From: Spirochaetota bacterium | Lineage (GTDB): Bacteria; Spirochaetota; UBA4802; UBA5550 | DNA length: 53,039 bases | Assembly (NCBI GenBank): GCA_016928865.1 | Contig: JAFGJX010000038.1 | Span: forward strand, 1 to 53,039 | Direction: 5' to 3' | In this document: piece by piece, positions 7,373-16,303 of the stretch | Position numbering within the stretch: position 1 is the stretch's first letter | Layout: the number at the start of each line of letters is the position of its first letter | Translations under genes and position numbers: made by a program | The notes under the pieces: generated by a model | What the model was told of the DNA's origin: nothing | Database searches by the model: none | Seen by the model: the letters and a program-made list of their open reading frames with translations, nothing else

Positions 7373-8053
7373 TCATAATGCCGGCTTATATGGCTGATCA
7401 AACCTTCTATTATACGCGCCATGCTTTTTCAGGTTCATTTTCCAGTACATATCTGCCAATCCTGTCATTTTCAGGATGTGAAACATAAACCTCCCGAGAG
7501 CGGACATCTTGTCCCTTCCTGCGAGTTTTCTGGTGATTATCGGATGGAATTCTTTTGTAACACCAAAATGGCGGCCAAGGCTCGAGAATGCTATGAAAAG
7601 TCTCCGGTTTAAGAATAGGGGCTTGATCTGAATTCCTTCAACTCCACCCCTGATCACGGTGCCGATATAGCGAGTTCCAAGGCGGAGCGCCAGCTTTTCA
7701 CAATATTTTTCTATATACCGTGAATGAATGGCTTCGGGAAAACCTGATTGGATGATGAATCCCAGGGCGGGGAGCATCGGTGTTTTTCCGGAATCAATTT
7801 TTGTCCCGAGGGTCTCGATGAAATCCTTTACGATGGTCGGCATTGAATCCCCATAAAGGGGGAAGGCTATAATCGCAGCCTGGGCGTTCCTGAATTTTTC
7901 AGCAAAGTCCTGATGACTCTTCACCTGGTTGAGGTACATTAGCTCGAAGCTATTTTCTTCCGACGCTTTGAAGCCCCTGATAAAATGGTCCAGAAGGATC
8001 GCGGTATTGCTTATTCTGCCGCGTGGTGAGCCGTTATAGAGCACTAATCGCAT
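7373..8053 (-). CDS. NAD(P)H-dependent flavodoxin-fold oxidoreductase
   Basis: The start is the ATG at 8053, with AAGGAG four bases away, giving 226 residues. An upstream extension to 8092 is rejected. LVLYNGSPRGRISNT at residues 3-17 is the FMN-phosphate loop of NADPH-dependent FMN reductase/NQO-like proteins, and AAIIAFPLYGDSMPTIVKDFIETL is the second flavin-contact block. The C-terminal half, from about residue 130, is basic and aromatic with no iron-sulfur motif. It overlaps the upstream reductase gene by 20 bases, so the two are translationally coupled and probably work together. The substrate is unknown. Confidence 0.78.
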   Translation of the reverse strand: MRLVLYNGSPRGRISNTAILLDHFIRGFKASEENSFELMYLNQVKSHQDFAEKFRNAQAAIIAFPLYGDSMPTIVKDFIETLGTKIDSGKTPMLPALGFIIQSGFPEAIHSRYIEKYCEKLALRLGTRYIGTVIRGGVEGIQIKPLFLNRRLFIAFSSLGRHFGVTKEFHPIITRKLAGRDKMSALGRFMFHILKMTGLADMYWKMNLKKHGAYNRRFDQPYKPAL

Positions 8054-8585
8054 CGCATGTCTCCTTGACGGCCAGATCGGTAGTGAATGCAAGTTTGAGC
8101 GAGGTAAGAAAATTCACCGCCTGTCGCCTGTAGATGTCAGTGATGATGGCAATGTCTTCATCATCCGTATCAGCTCCTTTGGCCATGATGATGCCGAACG
8201 CAGGATAGCGCGTATAGCGCCCCCGGTGGTGCCATTCTCCTTCCCGCATGGCGAAGTACGGGTGAAGAAGTGGGATAAATCTTTCGTTCGCCCGTTTAAG
8301 CAGGGCGCTGACAAAGCCCATGATTACCGGTGTTGCCAGCAATACCAGATCTGAAGCCATAATAGCGCTGTATATCGCGGGCATGTCATCCTTATGCACG
8401 CACACACCAGGCGTTTTCCACCAGCAGGTCCAGCATCCTGTGCAGTAGCGGATATCTTTGTCGCGGAGGATCACTGTTTGAATACTGTGGCCACTGGCGG
8501 CAAGTTCCCTGGAAAGAGATTCGAGATAGTGATCAAGATCTTTATTTGCGGTGGATGGATTGCCGTTCAGGATAACTATTTTCAT
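8034..8585 (-). CDS. Iron-sulfur flavoprotein (NADPH-dependent FMN reductase family)
   Basis: This 183-residue flavodoxin-fold protein has the FMN loop ILNGNPSTANKDLDHYL at residues 5-21. The Cys motif is typical of archaeal/clostridial iron-sulfur flavoproteins: Cys48, Cys51, Cys54 and Cys62 in YCTGCWTCWWKTPGVC, followed by HKDDM. This suggests one 4Fe-4S cluster plus FMN and a one-/two-electron transfer role in the cytoplasm. LVLLATPVIMGFVSALLKRANER is the second flavin-binding block. The stop overlaps the start of the downstream reductase gene by 20 bases. No strong ribosome site is seen before its ATG. Confidence 0.82.
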   Translation of the reverse strand: MKIVILNGNPSTANKDLDHYLESLSRELAASGHSIQTVILRDKDIRYCTGCWTCWWKTPGVCVHKDDMPAIYSAIMASDLVLLATPVIMGFVSALLKRANERFIPLLHPYFAMREGEWHHRGRYTRYPAFGIIMAKGADTDDEDIAIITDIYRRQAVNFLTSLKLAFTTDLAVKETCDAISAL

Positions 8586-8677
8586 GTATGTAAACGATTC
8601 TCGTCTTTTTGTCAGATTTATGCAGTTTCATTGAATAGTAATTGTAGTCAATGCTTTTTTATTGAGTCGGAAAGTGT

Positions 8678-8774
8678 GGGGTCAGAGTAAAAATGCTCTG
8701 GTCGCGATAGTTATCGGTGAGCGGTTTCAGACTAACCGATAACTATCGGCTGGAAAATCCGGGGTCAGAGTAAA
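8678..8774. repeat. Cluster of dispersed A/B repeats
   Basis: Motif A at 8678-8690 leads to reversed B at 8705-8718, with a spacer sharing the words ATG..CTCTGG and CGATAGTTATCGGT with the copy at 7304-7344. A forward B follows at 8735-8749, then another A at 8761-8774. The cluster fills the gap between the iron-sulfur flavoprotein and an outer-membrane protein gene. Confidence 0.85.
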
Positions 8775-8783
8775 CTTCTCGCA

Positions 8784-9341
8784 TTAAAACAGAAAGCTGA
8801 CATCAAAGAACGGCATCGGCAGCGCAATCCTCTTTCCCTTTTTCCTGATCCCATATTCCTGCGTAATCCTATAATCGTAATTTATCCAGCAATTGACGCC
8901 GATGCGACAGAATGGGGCGACAATAAACCCGAGCCCTCCGCCTCCGCCGAAGGTGACGTCATCAAGGGCCCCGCTTATTTTAAAATAGGGTGATTTCCAC
9001 CGGTAGTGCGAATACGAAAGACCGAAAAAGAGGACCGGCTCCAGAAACTCGACCGGTGTGGGAATGTAGAATACGGGTGTTGCTATCGCGGCGATGAGCG
9101 TTTCCCCTTTTGAAACAATCGGACCGTGCTTCTTTCCCGTACCATAAACATAAATGCCCATGGCCCTCACCCCGATCGGTCTGATAAAGCGATATTCGAT
9201 TTGCACGCCGGCTGCGATGCCGCTGGTCGCGATGCCGGCCATGCCCATCTTTCTTGAGGGAGTCTGTTCTTCCGCGGACGTTGCTTTGATCATAGCGAAA
9301 ATAAGGAAAACTGCGCAAATGACTGTCGTGATCTGCTTCAC
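8784..9341 (-). CDS. Outer-membrane beta-barrel candidate, small
   Basis: I take the GTG at 9341 as the start because AGGAGG lies nine bases upstream and the resulting N-terminus (MKQITTVICAVFLIFAMIKATSA) is a clean Sec signal peptide cleaved before EEQ. This gives 185 residues. An ATG at 9359 overlapping the upstream stop as ATGA is the alternative. The mature part alternates polar and aromatic/hydrophobic residues (VQIEYRFIRPIGVRAMGIYVYG..., FFGLSYSHYRW) and ends in Phe (DVSFLF), as barrel proteins do. The family is not recognised. It is coupled to the DUF1207 gene upstream. Confidence 0.7.
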   Translation of the reverse strand: MKQITTVICAVFLIFAMIKATSAEEQTPSRKMGMAGIATSGIAAGVQIEYRFIRPIGVRAMGIYVYGTGKKHGPIVSKGETLIAAIATPVFYIPTPVEFLEPVLFFGLSYSHYRWKSPYFKISGALDDVTFGGGGGLGFIVAPFCRIGVNCWINYDYRITQEYGIRKKGKRIALPMPFFDVSFLF

Positions 9342-9355
9342 GATTCCGCCCCTCC

Positions 9356-10357
9356 TCATATCAACTCAAAGGAGAGGGTCAGACTGTAATAGCTTGTCTT
9401 GGCATGGTAGAACTGGCCGTCCATGGAGGGGCCGTGGTGAAAGGAAAAATAGAGCTGCATCTTCGGCCGGTAATCGCCGCGATGGGCCGCCACTTCAATG
9501 CCGATCGCGTAATTGCCGTTGATGGCGAAACGGTTGTTCTGGGTGTTCCTCATGTGGGCGCTGATGAACGGCTGAAAAAATATATTTCGTGTGATCCGTA
9601 TCACATCAAAGGGCCTGGCCTCAATCCCGTATTCCATGTAGAAGGGGTCGAATTTCGCGCCCTTGAAGGAGTGATAGATGCAGCCGATGCCGCCGTAGAT
9701 CCGCAGCTGCGGAATGATATAATACGACGCGAATATGTCGATGCCCTCGTTGCTAACGTTTCTCCGCGCTATTTCCGGATAGAGTATGATGAATTCGTCT
9801 CCCAGGTGCGATGACAGGTGCCAGGGACGGAACTGGATCGCAAAATTTTTGTATGCGTATGAAGTGGGGAACGCGAAATAGTAGTCTGCGTTCAGGAGCG
9901 TCGATGCGTCGCCGAGCCAGCCGGTCGCGTGCTTGAACGCGAAGACCGCCCAGACACACCCTTCCACGTTGAATTGGAGCCGGCCTTTTATTACATCCCA
10001 GCGATAGAGCGGAAGGCGCGATCCGAGCGAGACCGCGCCAAAGGTCTTGTTCTTGCCGAGCACGTGGCTGTCGGTCCCGTACCGCGTGTGGAAACGGTTA
10101 AATGCGTCGTCATGGTAGCGTATCCCGCCCGAGAACGCGACCCTGCGCGGGTCCGCGGGGAATGATGGGAAAAGCCTGGTGCCGGGAAGGAAGCCGTTCC
10201 CGCCTGATGAAATACCGTCTTGCATTTCGTGGGTATGGAGGGCGGCAGGCCTTTCTGAGGTGACGCTGCTCTCATCGCCTTCCCGGGCATGAGCCGGGAA
10301 GGATGCTGATGCGACAAGAATTAATGCGCCGCATATAATCGATACTGTCCTGTTCAT
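9356..10357 (-). CDS. DUF1207-type exported protein, probable outer-membrane barrel
   Basis: This 333-residue protein has an N-terminal signal peptide (MNRTVSIICGALILVASASFPAHA). The motif FLPGTRLFPSFPADPRRVAFS at about 57-77 is characteristic of DUF1207 proteins. The remainder is rich in beta-strand-like aromatic alternation (YRWDVIKGRLQFNVEG, FAIQFRPWHLSSHLGDEF, LRIYGGIGCIYHSF) and closes with LTLSFELI. The function of the family is unknown. Its stop overlaps a possible ATG of the next barrel gene. It starts 43 bases after acsC on the same strand with its own GAGG site, so it may be the distal part of the acs transcript. Confidence 0.78.
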   Translation of the reverse strand: MNRTVSIICGALILVASASFPAHAREGDESSVTSERPAALHTHEMQDGISSGGNGFLPGTRLFPSFPADPRRVAFSGGIRYHDDAFNRFHTRYGTDSHVLGKNKTFGAVSLGSRLPLYRWDVIKGRLQFNVEGCVWAVFAFKHATGWLGDASTLLNADYYFAFPTSYAYKNFAIQFRPWHLSSHLGDEFIILYPEIARRNVSNEGIDIFASYYIIPQLRIYGGIGCIYHSFKGAKFDPFYMEYGIEARPFDVIRITRNIFFQPFISAHMRNTQNNRFAINGNYAIGIEVAAHRGDYRPKMQLYFSFHHGPSMDGQFYHAKTSYYSLTLSFELI

Positions 10358-10400
10358 GCCACCTCGCGATTATTCGCGATGATATGCTTGGGCCCGGCGC

Positions 10401-11735
10401 TTACGCCTGGTATTGCTTCAGAAATGCGGGAATATGCGCCGCTTCGCGCGGCCCTATCGTGATCTTCCAGTCGGGCAGTTGCTCTTCAAGGTCGCCGCTG
10501 ATAGCCGCGGAATACCCCGGGATGACGATCGAGCGGTGCTTGATCTTGTCCGTAATGCCGCTCTTTTTCACAAAGGCGCCGATCGCGTCACCCACGAATT
10601 TGCCGGCCGCCCACGCGGTGAGGACCGAAAGGCCTTCGCAGTCCATGACCAGGAGCCAGGCGGGAACGCGGCTCCCCTCGATCTCGCCTGAAACGATGAA
10701 ATAGGTAAGGGAGAAATTGGTGGTCACCATGACCGGCGCGTTTTCGTCCGGATTGTTGATGGGGTATATTCCCTGCTCGGTGGCCATTGGCCGTTGCGGA
10801 TCAGTGAATATGTTCATCCGCTGCACGAGGAGCGGAAAGAGCCCCTCACCGCGAAGATCGGAAAGGACGACGATACCTGCGTACTTCGCGACCATGGTCG
10901 ACGCGATCAGCGTTTCCTCCATGAAATTGTCGGCCATTTCGCACGGGAACGCGATAGTCGGGTATCCGAGGGGCCGGAAGGCGCTTTTAATCGCCGCCCT
11001 CCGGATGGCTATCTGGTCCTCGAAGGCTTTCTTCATGGAGCGTGATCCTGAATCTATCACGATTTCCTTTATTCCCATGCCGGAGAGCTTCTGGGTAAGC
11101 TCGATCACTTCGTCCATGTTCGCGCCCTTCACCGCGACCGGGCATTTGCTGTCAAGCGCGAGCTTGGCCACCGCGTCGGCGTTCGCCTTTGTCGCCGCGT
11201 ACAGAAGCGGCTTCCGGTCCGCTGCATGCGCAAGTCCCGCTGCGAGGACGTCCGCGCTGTCGCTCATGAGGATGAGGCCGGCGTCGACGGCTCCGGAGAC
11301 CTTCGCGACCAGATTGCCGAACACGGCCGCGTCGCCACCGGTTGATTTGACCGCGACCAGGTCTGCGGCAAGAAGCATGCCCACCCTGTCGTATCTCAGA
11401 TCTGCGAATGCTTTCAGGCGGCTGTCAACGTCCGCGTCTGGCATGGCGTCGGTGACCAGCACCGCGATGCCCGTGGGATTCACGAACGTCTTCTCGTGAC
11501 GGAACAGAACCGTCTCTCCTCCTGTCTTGAAAGCGCCGATGGAGACCGGCATTACCGGCGGCGCTGACGCGGAATCGAGCTTCTCCCTGGAGGTTTCTGA
11601 CACGTGCGGGCATTTCGCCAGCTCGGCCTGGCCCGCGGCGAGCTTCATCGCGAAGGCGAGGCAGGTCGGTACACCGCAGTCGCCGCAGTTGGTCTGGGGT
11701 AAAAGTTTGTAGATTTCAATGCCGGTCATTCCCAT
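10401..11735 (-). CDS. acsC: Corrinoid iron-sulfur protein, large (gamma) subunit
   Basis: With AcsD this protein carries the methyl group on a cobamide from methyl-tetrahydrofolate to acetyl-CoA synthase. It has 444 residues, the normal length. The N-terminal 4Fe-4S domain uses Cys17, Cys20, Cys25 and Cys42 (TNCGDCGVPTCLAFA...AKCPHV). A TIM-barrel-like middle follows, with KCPVAVKGANMDEVIELTQKL and EIVIDSGSRSMKKAFEDQ. The C-terminal cobamide-binding region includes FIVSGEIEGSRVPAWLLVMDCEG. AGGAG precedes the ATG at 11735. A 390-base gap with repeats separates it from acsB, unlike the tight spacing of the other acs genes, so it may have its own promoter or be post-transcriptionally separated. 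Confidence 0.96.
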   Translation of the reverse strand: MGMTGIEIYKLLPQTNCGDCGVPTCLAFAMKLAAGQAELAKCPHVSETSREKLDSASAPPVMPVSIGAFKTGGETVLFRHEKTFVNPTGIAVLVTDAMPDADVDSRLKAFADLRYDRVGMLLAADLVAVKSTGGDAAVFGNLVAKVSGAVDAGLILMSDSADVLAAGLAHAADRKPLLYAATKANADAVAKLALDSKCPVAVKGANMDEVIELTQKLSGMGIKEIVIDSGSRSMKKAFEDQIAIRRAAIKSAFRPLGYPTIAFPCEMADNFMEETLIASTMVAKYAGIVVLSDLRGEGLFPLLVQRMNIFTDPQRPMATEQGIYPINNPDENAPVMVTTNFSLTYFIVSGEIEGSRVPAWLLVMDCEGLSVLTAWAAGKFVGDAIGAFVKKSGITDKIKHRSIVIPGYSAAISGDLEEQLPDWKITIGPREAAHIPAFLKQYQA

Positions 11736-11834
11736 GGTGGAGTCTCCTGATTAATTGTATATGCCAAATGAGTAATTCCGCTTCACGCTCCCCTGTCTCC
11801 GTAGGGGTACAAAAGAGCTTGCCTTCTGTCCTAC

Positions 11835-12098
11835 CCCCCCCGTCCCCCAAAGGGGGCGCGCGGGAAAGGACTTATCGTAATACTACAGATTCAGTTTTAC
11901 CGACAACTAAATCAACGTCCTTTATGACAAGTTGATTACTGAATAGTCATGCAATCATCATGATATTCATAATAATCTACTATGTATTATATATATCTCA
12001 ATTAGTTTCTATGGCCAGAGATTTTCATGGCAATAGAAAATTAGTATATCTATACTTCCCGCCTCTTCGCACGTGCCCCCTTTGGGGGACAGGGGGAG
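11835..12098. repeat. Inverted pair of G/C-run hairpin repeats in the acsB-acsC gap
   Basis: Two copies of a short element face each other: CCCCCAAAGGGGG at 11844-11856 preceded by CCCCCCCCGT, and CCCCCTTTGGGGG at 12076-12088 followed by ACAGGGGG. Each can fold as a five-pair hairpin. The roughly 200 bases between them are AT-rich with no gene. The same G-run words recur at 17505-17568 and 18563-18591. This element is the main content of the 390-base gap between acsB and acsC. Confidence 0.65.
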
Positions 12099-12125
12099 AA
12101 AGGCGCCGGAGGCGGGATGTCATCC

Positions 12126-14330
12126 TCAAAACAGCGGATCCATCGTCAGCGCCGGGTGGCCCTTCTCGGTCAGGAAGGGGAGTATCTCCTCCTCGGTGGT
12201 GCCGATTGTCTCGTCCGCGATTTTATCCAGGAGATCGGGCTCGCCGATCTCCGCCGCGCGCTGGTTGAAGCGTTCGCGTATCTCTTCCTTGAGCGCCCGG
12301 GGCATCCAGACGAGCCGCTTGATGCCGCCCTCGGCAAACAGGAATTTTTTGCTGGTGATGTAGTATTTACTGTGTCCCACAAACCCCGGCGTGATGTTGC
12401 CTCCGCCCACCATGCCCGCGAGTGTGGTGAATTTCATGCCCGAGGGTGTCATTGCCGCGGTGTCGCGGTCAACGGTCATGATGCCGTTGCAGAGGGGGAG
12501 TATCGCGGCGATGCACTCAAAGCACCCGCACGAGGTCATCGGGTTGCGCATGATGCTGTACGCGTCCACGGTCATGACCGTGCCCCGCGAGGCCTTGGCC
12601 ACGAAGTCGTCCACCCCCTTCCATCGTCCGTACCGGGCGTCGAGCACCGCGCCTTTCTTCACCGGCTGGTTCGGGCCGGTGGGATTTATCTCGTATGAGG
12701 CCTTGCAGTCGAGCCAGTTGTACGCGCCGCAGAGCCCGGTCCGTTCCGGCGTGACCACGCATACATGGTTCGGCGCGAAGGACTGGCAGAGCAGGCAGGA
12801 GTAGAAGGGGTCCGTGTCCTCGTCCGTCATGCCGGCGATCCGCTCGTCGCGCTGTTTGTACAGGGCGCGCGCCCGTTCGAGTATCTCCTGCACCTTCGCC
12901 TCGTCCGTATAAACGGTGACCTGTGCCTTGTCGAATATCTTGCCGAAGTCCTGGTGCAATTTCGCGTGGAGTATGCTCCCAAGGTGGGCCATGCGGAAGC
13001 CCTTGTCCACCGCCTGCTTGCTCACGCGCAGCCAGGCGATGTCGCGCTGGCCGATGTGCATGATCCCCTGCGCGTAGTTTATCAGATGGTGTATCTGGCG
13101 CTCCAGGATCGGCTCGAAGTCGGGCTGCATCTGTCGTCCCGCAACCTCCACGAGGATGGCCAGGGGGAGCTGGCTCCCCGGCTTGACGTCGGTAATTTCG
13201 GGGCCTACGACTTCAATCTTGTTATCCGTTACCGAGTTCATGTCTCCTGAGACAACCAGCTCCACCGCAGGGGTGCGGCCGCCGCCCGCCTCGAGGTAGA
13301 TGTCGTCGCCGCGCACCCGCTCGCCCTCGAAGGCCGGGCCATAGGCCACGGGCACCGGGACCTTGCTCACGGTGACCTTGAGGCCCCGCACTTCGATCGC
13401 CCTGGAGACGATGTTCTCGTGCGGGACGTTCGACACCACGTGCTCGTAGGTGCACACGCCCGTGGGGAGTATCTGCGGGGTCGGCGTGTCGGTAATAATC
13501 GGAAAGCCGTAATTTATGCAGCCGGCGCCGTTGGCGTACCACTCGTCGCTCACGAATCCGAAGGTGATGCCGAACGCGAAGACGCGATCCTTGTTGTAGA
13601 TGAGTATCTTCCGGTAGTCGCCCGGCTCGATGCCGCCGAACGACATGGCCGCGCGCGTTGCGAACCCGATGGAGAAGACCGTGGAGCTCACGTCTTTTCC
13701 GAAGGGAACGAGGCGTGTGGGCCAGCCTATCTGCACGCTCCGGTCGACGAGCTGCTGCGACATGGTCTTGCCCCCGGTGTCCGCGCTCATGAATACGTAC
13801 AGGTTCTTCTCCTGGAGCTCCAGCGCGATTTTTTCCGCAACGGCCGGGTCCTCCGGCGCGCCCAGCATGGCCGCGAATCCCGGGGCGGTCCCGTCAACGA
13901 ATTCCACGCCCCGCTTCCGCATGATGACGTCATCGGCCGCCCCGAGCCAGATGTTGTCCCCGCGCGGGTCCTCGCCCGGCACGTATACCGCCGGGTTGTC
14001 GATATATTTTATGGCTTCGATGCATTCCTCGGCAAAAAAGGTCGCCATGCCGGCGTCGAGTATCGGGCCGAGGTAGGGGAGGTGGTGGTTTTCCTTTACC
14101 GGCTGCGGCAGGAGGTTTCTGCTGACTTTGATGACATGCTCCATGTCGGCGAGCTTCTGCACTTTGTACCCCAGGATGCCGTATATAACTGGCAGATAGT
14201 ATCCCGTGTTCGGGAAAGCGACCTCACTGTTCGGACCGTACGCGTCGATAGCGCGTTTTACGTCCGCCTCCGCCCGGTCTACTATCGTATATGCGCCGCG
14301 TATCGCGGCAGATGCTATTATCTTTGACAC
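12126..14330 (-). CDS. acsB: Acetyl-CoA synthase (CODH/ACS alpha subunit)
   Basis: This enzyme condenses CO, the corrinoid-bound methyl group and CoA at the A-cluster. At 734 residues it has bacterial full length, with N-terminal CODH-contact, middle and C-terminal metal domains. A-cluster cysteines are Cys512, Cys515, Cys524 and Cys534 (SCLLCQSF..., HVC, DCK) and the Cys601-Gly-Cys603 pair (TSCGCFEC). All six sit at a constant offset of +6 from the published Moorella residues 506/509/518/528/595/597. The start is a GTG with AAGGAGG six bases upstream. It follows acsA by 12 bases. All catalytic ligands are intact. Confidence 0.97.
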   Translation of the reverse strand: MSKIIASAAIRGAYTIVDRAEADVKRAIDAYGPNSEVAFPNTGYYLPVIYGILGYKVQKLADMEHVIKVSRNLLPQPVKENHHLPYLGPILDAGMATFFAEECIEAIKYIDNPAVYVPGEDPRGDNIWLGAADDVIMRKRGVEFVDGTAPGFAAMLGAPEDPAVAEKIALELQEKNLYVFMSADTGGKTMSQQLVDRSVQIGWPTRLVPFGKDVSSTVFSIGFATRAAMSFGGIEPGDYRKILIYNKDRVFAFGITFGFVSDEWYANGAGCINYGFPIITDTPTPQILPTGVCTYEHVVSNVPHENIVSRAIEVRGLKVTVSKVPVPVAYGPAFEGERVRGDDIYLEAGGGRTPAVELVVSGDMNSVTDNKIEVVGPEITDVKPGSQLPLAILVEVAGRQMQPDFEPILERQIHHLINYAQGIMHIGQRDIAWLRVSKQAVDKGFRMAHLGSILHAKLHQDFGKIFDKAQVTVYTDEAKVQEILERARALYKQRDERIAGMTDEDTDPFYSCLLCQSFAPNHVCVVTPERTGLCGAYNWLDCKASYEINPTGPNQPVKKGAVLDARYGRWKGVDDFVAKASRGTVMTVDAYSIMRNPMTSCGCFECIAAILPLCNGIMTVDRDTAAMTPSGMKFTTLAGMVGGGNITPGFVGHSKYYITSKKFLFAEGGIKRLVWMPRALKEEIRERFNQRAAEIGEPDLLDKIADETIGTTEEEILPFLTEKGHPALTMDPLF

Positions 14331-14342
14331 TGAAATCCTCCT

Positions 14343-16289
14343 TTACACCAGCTCCCGCCTGTCCGCCATGTCGAACAGCACGCGCTCGCGCGCCTTGTCG
14401 ATACCCAGCTCTTTCCGTTTCCGGTCGATATGCTCGATCATCTTGCGCGCCATCTCCTTCGGGTCGGCGGCGAAGTCCCATCGGCCGCCGTATGTTTTTT
14501 CCATGTCCTCGAACAGGTGCTTTGTTACTTCCTTGCTTCCCGATGTGGGCCAGGTGACGCCGAAGACCGTGTACACCCCGGATGCCACGAAGTAGTGCCC
14601 GATGGAGATCGCCTTTTCGCTCATCCATTCGGGCGCCGCGCCCGCGGCCGGCAGATCGCTGATATCGCTGCCCAGTCCGCCGTCCTTCACGACCGCCGTG
14701 GCGGCTATCAGGATCCGGCTGTTGTCCACGCAGGAGCCCATGTGGAGGACCGGCGGTATGCCCACGGTCTCGCACACTTCGGCGAGTCCCGGCCCGGCGA
14801 ACTCGCGCGCCGCTTCCGGCGTGAGCAGCCCTTCCTTTCCCATGCCGATGGCCGTGCACCCGGTGGTGAGTACCAACACGTCGTTTTTTATCAGCTCCTT
14901 GACAAGGGTCAGGGTGTTGCTGTCGAGGGTGGTGCGGGCGTTGTTGCATCCCACCACGCCGGCGATGCCCCTGATCCGCCCGTTGATGATATTGTCGTTC
15001 AGGGGGCGGTATGACGCGCGGAAGGTGCCGCCCAGCATGTAGTTGATCGTCTCGTGGCTGAATCCGGCGATCATGGGGGCCTTTACCTTCGGGATGAGCA
15101 CGTCGCTCTTCCGGTTCGTATAGTTTTCTATGGCCGCGGTGACGATCGCCTTCGCGGAATTGAGCGCGTCATGCTCGTTGAATTCGATGCGCAGTGACCC
15201 GGTGATGTCCGCTTTCGGGTTTGTGGTGATGAGCTTCGTGTGGTAGCATGACGCCACGCTCTGGAGCGACTGCATCACGCACTGGACGTCGACCACCATC
15301 GCCTCGACCGCGCCGGTGGTGATGGCAAGCTCCTGTTGCAGGAAGTTTCCGGCAATGGGGATGCCGTGGCGCATCAGGATCTCGTTGGCGGTGCAGCAGA
15401 TGCCGGCGATGTTGATGCCGTTCGCGCCGTGGGAACGCGCCAGCTCCAGCAGCTGCGGGTCGCGCGAGGCGATCACGATCATCTCGGAGAGGAGCGGCTC
15501 GTGGCCGTGCACGATGATGTTCACCTCGTCTTTCCTGAGCACGCCGAGGTTGACTTCGGCGTATACCGGGACCGGCGTGCCGAACAGGATGTCCTGAAGA
15601 TCGGTGGCGAGCATGGAGCCGCCCCAGCCGTCGGCAAGGGCCGCGCGGGTCCCCTGTTTGATCAGGCTCCGGTAGTCCTGGTCCACGCCCATGTGGGTGC
15701 GGTGCATGATTTCAACGATTTCGCGGTCGATGCCGCGCGGCGTCACTCCCGCGTTCTTCCATATCTCCTGGCGCCGCTGCGGCGCCTTCTTCACGTACAT
15801 GATCTCCCCGTCCTGCTGGCCAAAGAGCGCCAGGGATTTCTGGCCCACTTCGATGGCGATCGCCTTTGTGTCTTTCCCCTCGACGGCGATGCCGAAATCG
15901 AGAGCGAGCGCCAGGAGCTTTTGCTCGTCCTTGATGTCGTAGCCGGGGATTTCGCCCTTCGCCGCAGCCAGGAATATCTCGGCAACGCTCCGCCCGTGGT
16001 CGGAGTGGGCCGCGGCGCCGCCGGCTATCATCCGCAAGAAATTGCGCGCGGATATGGTCTCCGCTGTGGCGCCGCACAGGCCGTGCTTGCGCACGGCGCC
16101 CGGCGTCTTTGGCTCGGGTACGCGGCAGGGCCCCATGCCGCAGTGCTTGCAGCAGTCGCCGGCGGACCCGATCGGGCACGCCTTGAGCTCGGCCGCCTTG
16201 TCGAATACCGTGTTGACCCCGTCCTTCCGGGCCTTTTCATATATCTCCTGCGATGCCCTGTCGACAAACAGTTTGGTTTCTTCTGACAT
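14343..16289 (-). CDS. acsA: Anaerobic Ni-CO dehydrogenase (CODH/ACS beta subunit)
   Basis: This subunit catalyses CO2 + 2e- + 2H+ to CO + H2O and feeds CO to AcsB. It has 648 residues. D- and B-cluster cysteines are Cys38, Cys46, Cys47, Cys50, Cys55 and Cys72 (KACPI, DCCKHCGMGPC, LCGA). C-cluster ligands visible are His263 (VHGHEP), Cys298/299 (GICCTA), Cys337 (DVQC), Cys448 (VGCNNART), Cys478 (TTGCTAIGMGKEG) and Cys520 (MGSCVDNSR). AGGAG precedes the ATG. It lies 14 bases after acsD and 12 before acsB, so the three are one translational block. Linkage to acsB favours the bifunctional CODH/ACS form over a monofunctional CooS. Confidence 0.96.
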   Translation of the reverse strand: MSEETKLFVDRASQEIYEKARKDGVNTVFDKAAELKACPIGSAGDCCKHCGMGPCRVPEPKTPGAVRKHGLCGATAETISARNFLRMIAGGAAAHSDHGRSVAEIFLAAAKGEIPGYDIKDEQKLLALALDFGIAVEGKDTKAIAIEVGQKSLALFGQQDGEIMYVKKAPQRRQEIWKNAGVTPRGIDREIVEIMHRTHMGVDQDYRSLIKQGTRAALADGWGGSMLATDLQDILFGTPVPVYAEVNLGVLRKDEVNIIVHGHEPLLSEMIVIASRDPQLLELARSHGANGINIAGICCTANEILMRHGIPIAGNFLQQELAITTGAVEAMVVDVQCVMQSLQSVASCYHTKLITTNPKADITGSLRIEFNEHDALNSAKAIVTAAIENYTNRKSDVLIPKVKAPMIAGFSHETINYMLGGTFRASYRPLNDNIINGRIRGIAGVVGCNNARTTLDSNTLTLVKELIKNDVLVLTTGCTAIGMGKEGLLTPEAAREFAGPGLAEVCETVGIPPVLHMGSCVDNSRILIAATAVVKDGGLGSDISDLPAAGAAPEWMSEKAISIGHYFVASGVYTVFGVTWPTSGSKEVTKHLFEDMEKTYGGRWDFAADPKEMARKMIEHIDRKRKELGIDKARERVLFDMADRRELV

Positions 16290-16303
16290 CTGGTACTCCT
16301 CTG

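Noticed and set aside
7261..8780. Complete insertion sequence
   Set aside because: The repeat clusters flank flavodoxin-fold reductases, not a transposase. No transposase-like frame was found anywhere in the window.
13419..14327. Long plus-strand frames opposite acsB, acsA and acsV (for example 13419-14327, 15336-16286, 19432-20463)
   Set aside because: These are antisense shadows of genes whose catalytic residues are all identified. They show no family features of their own.
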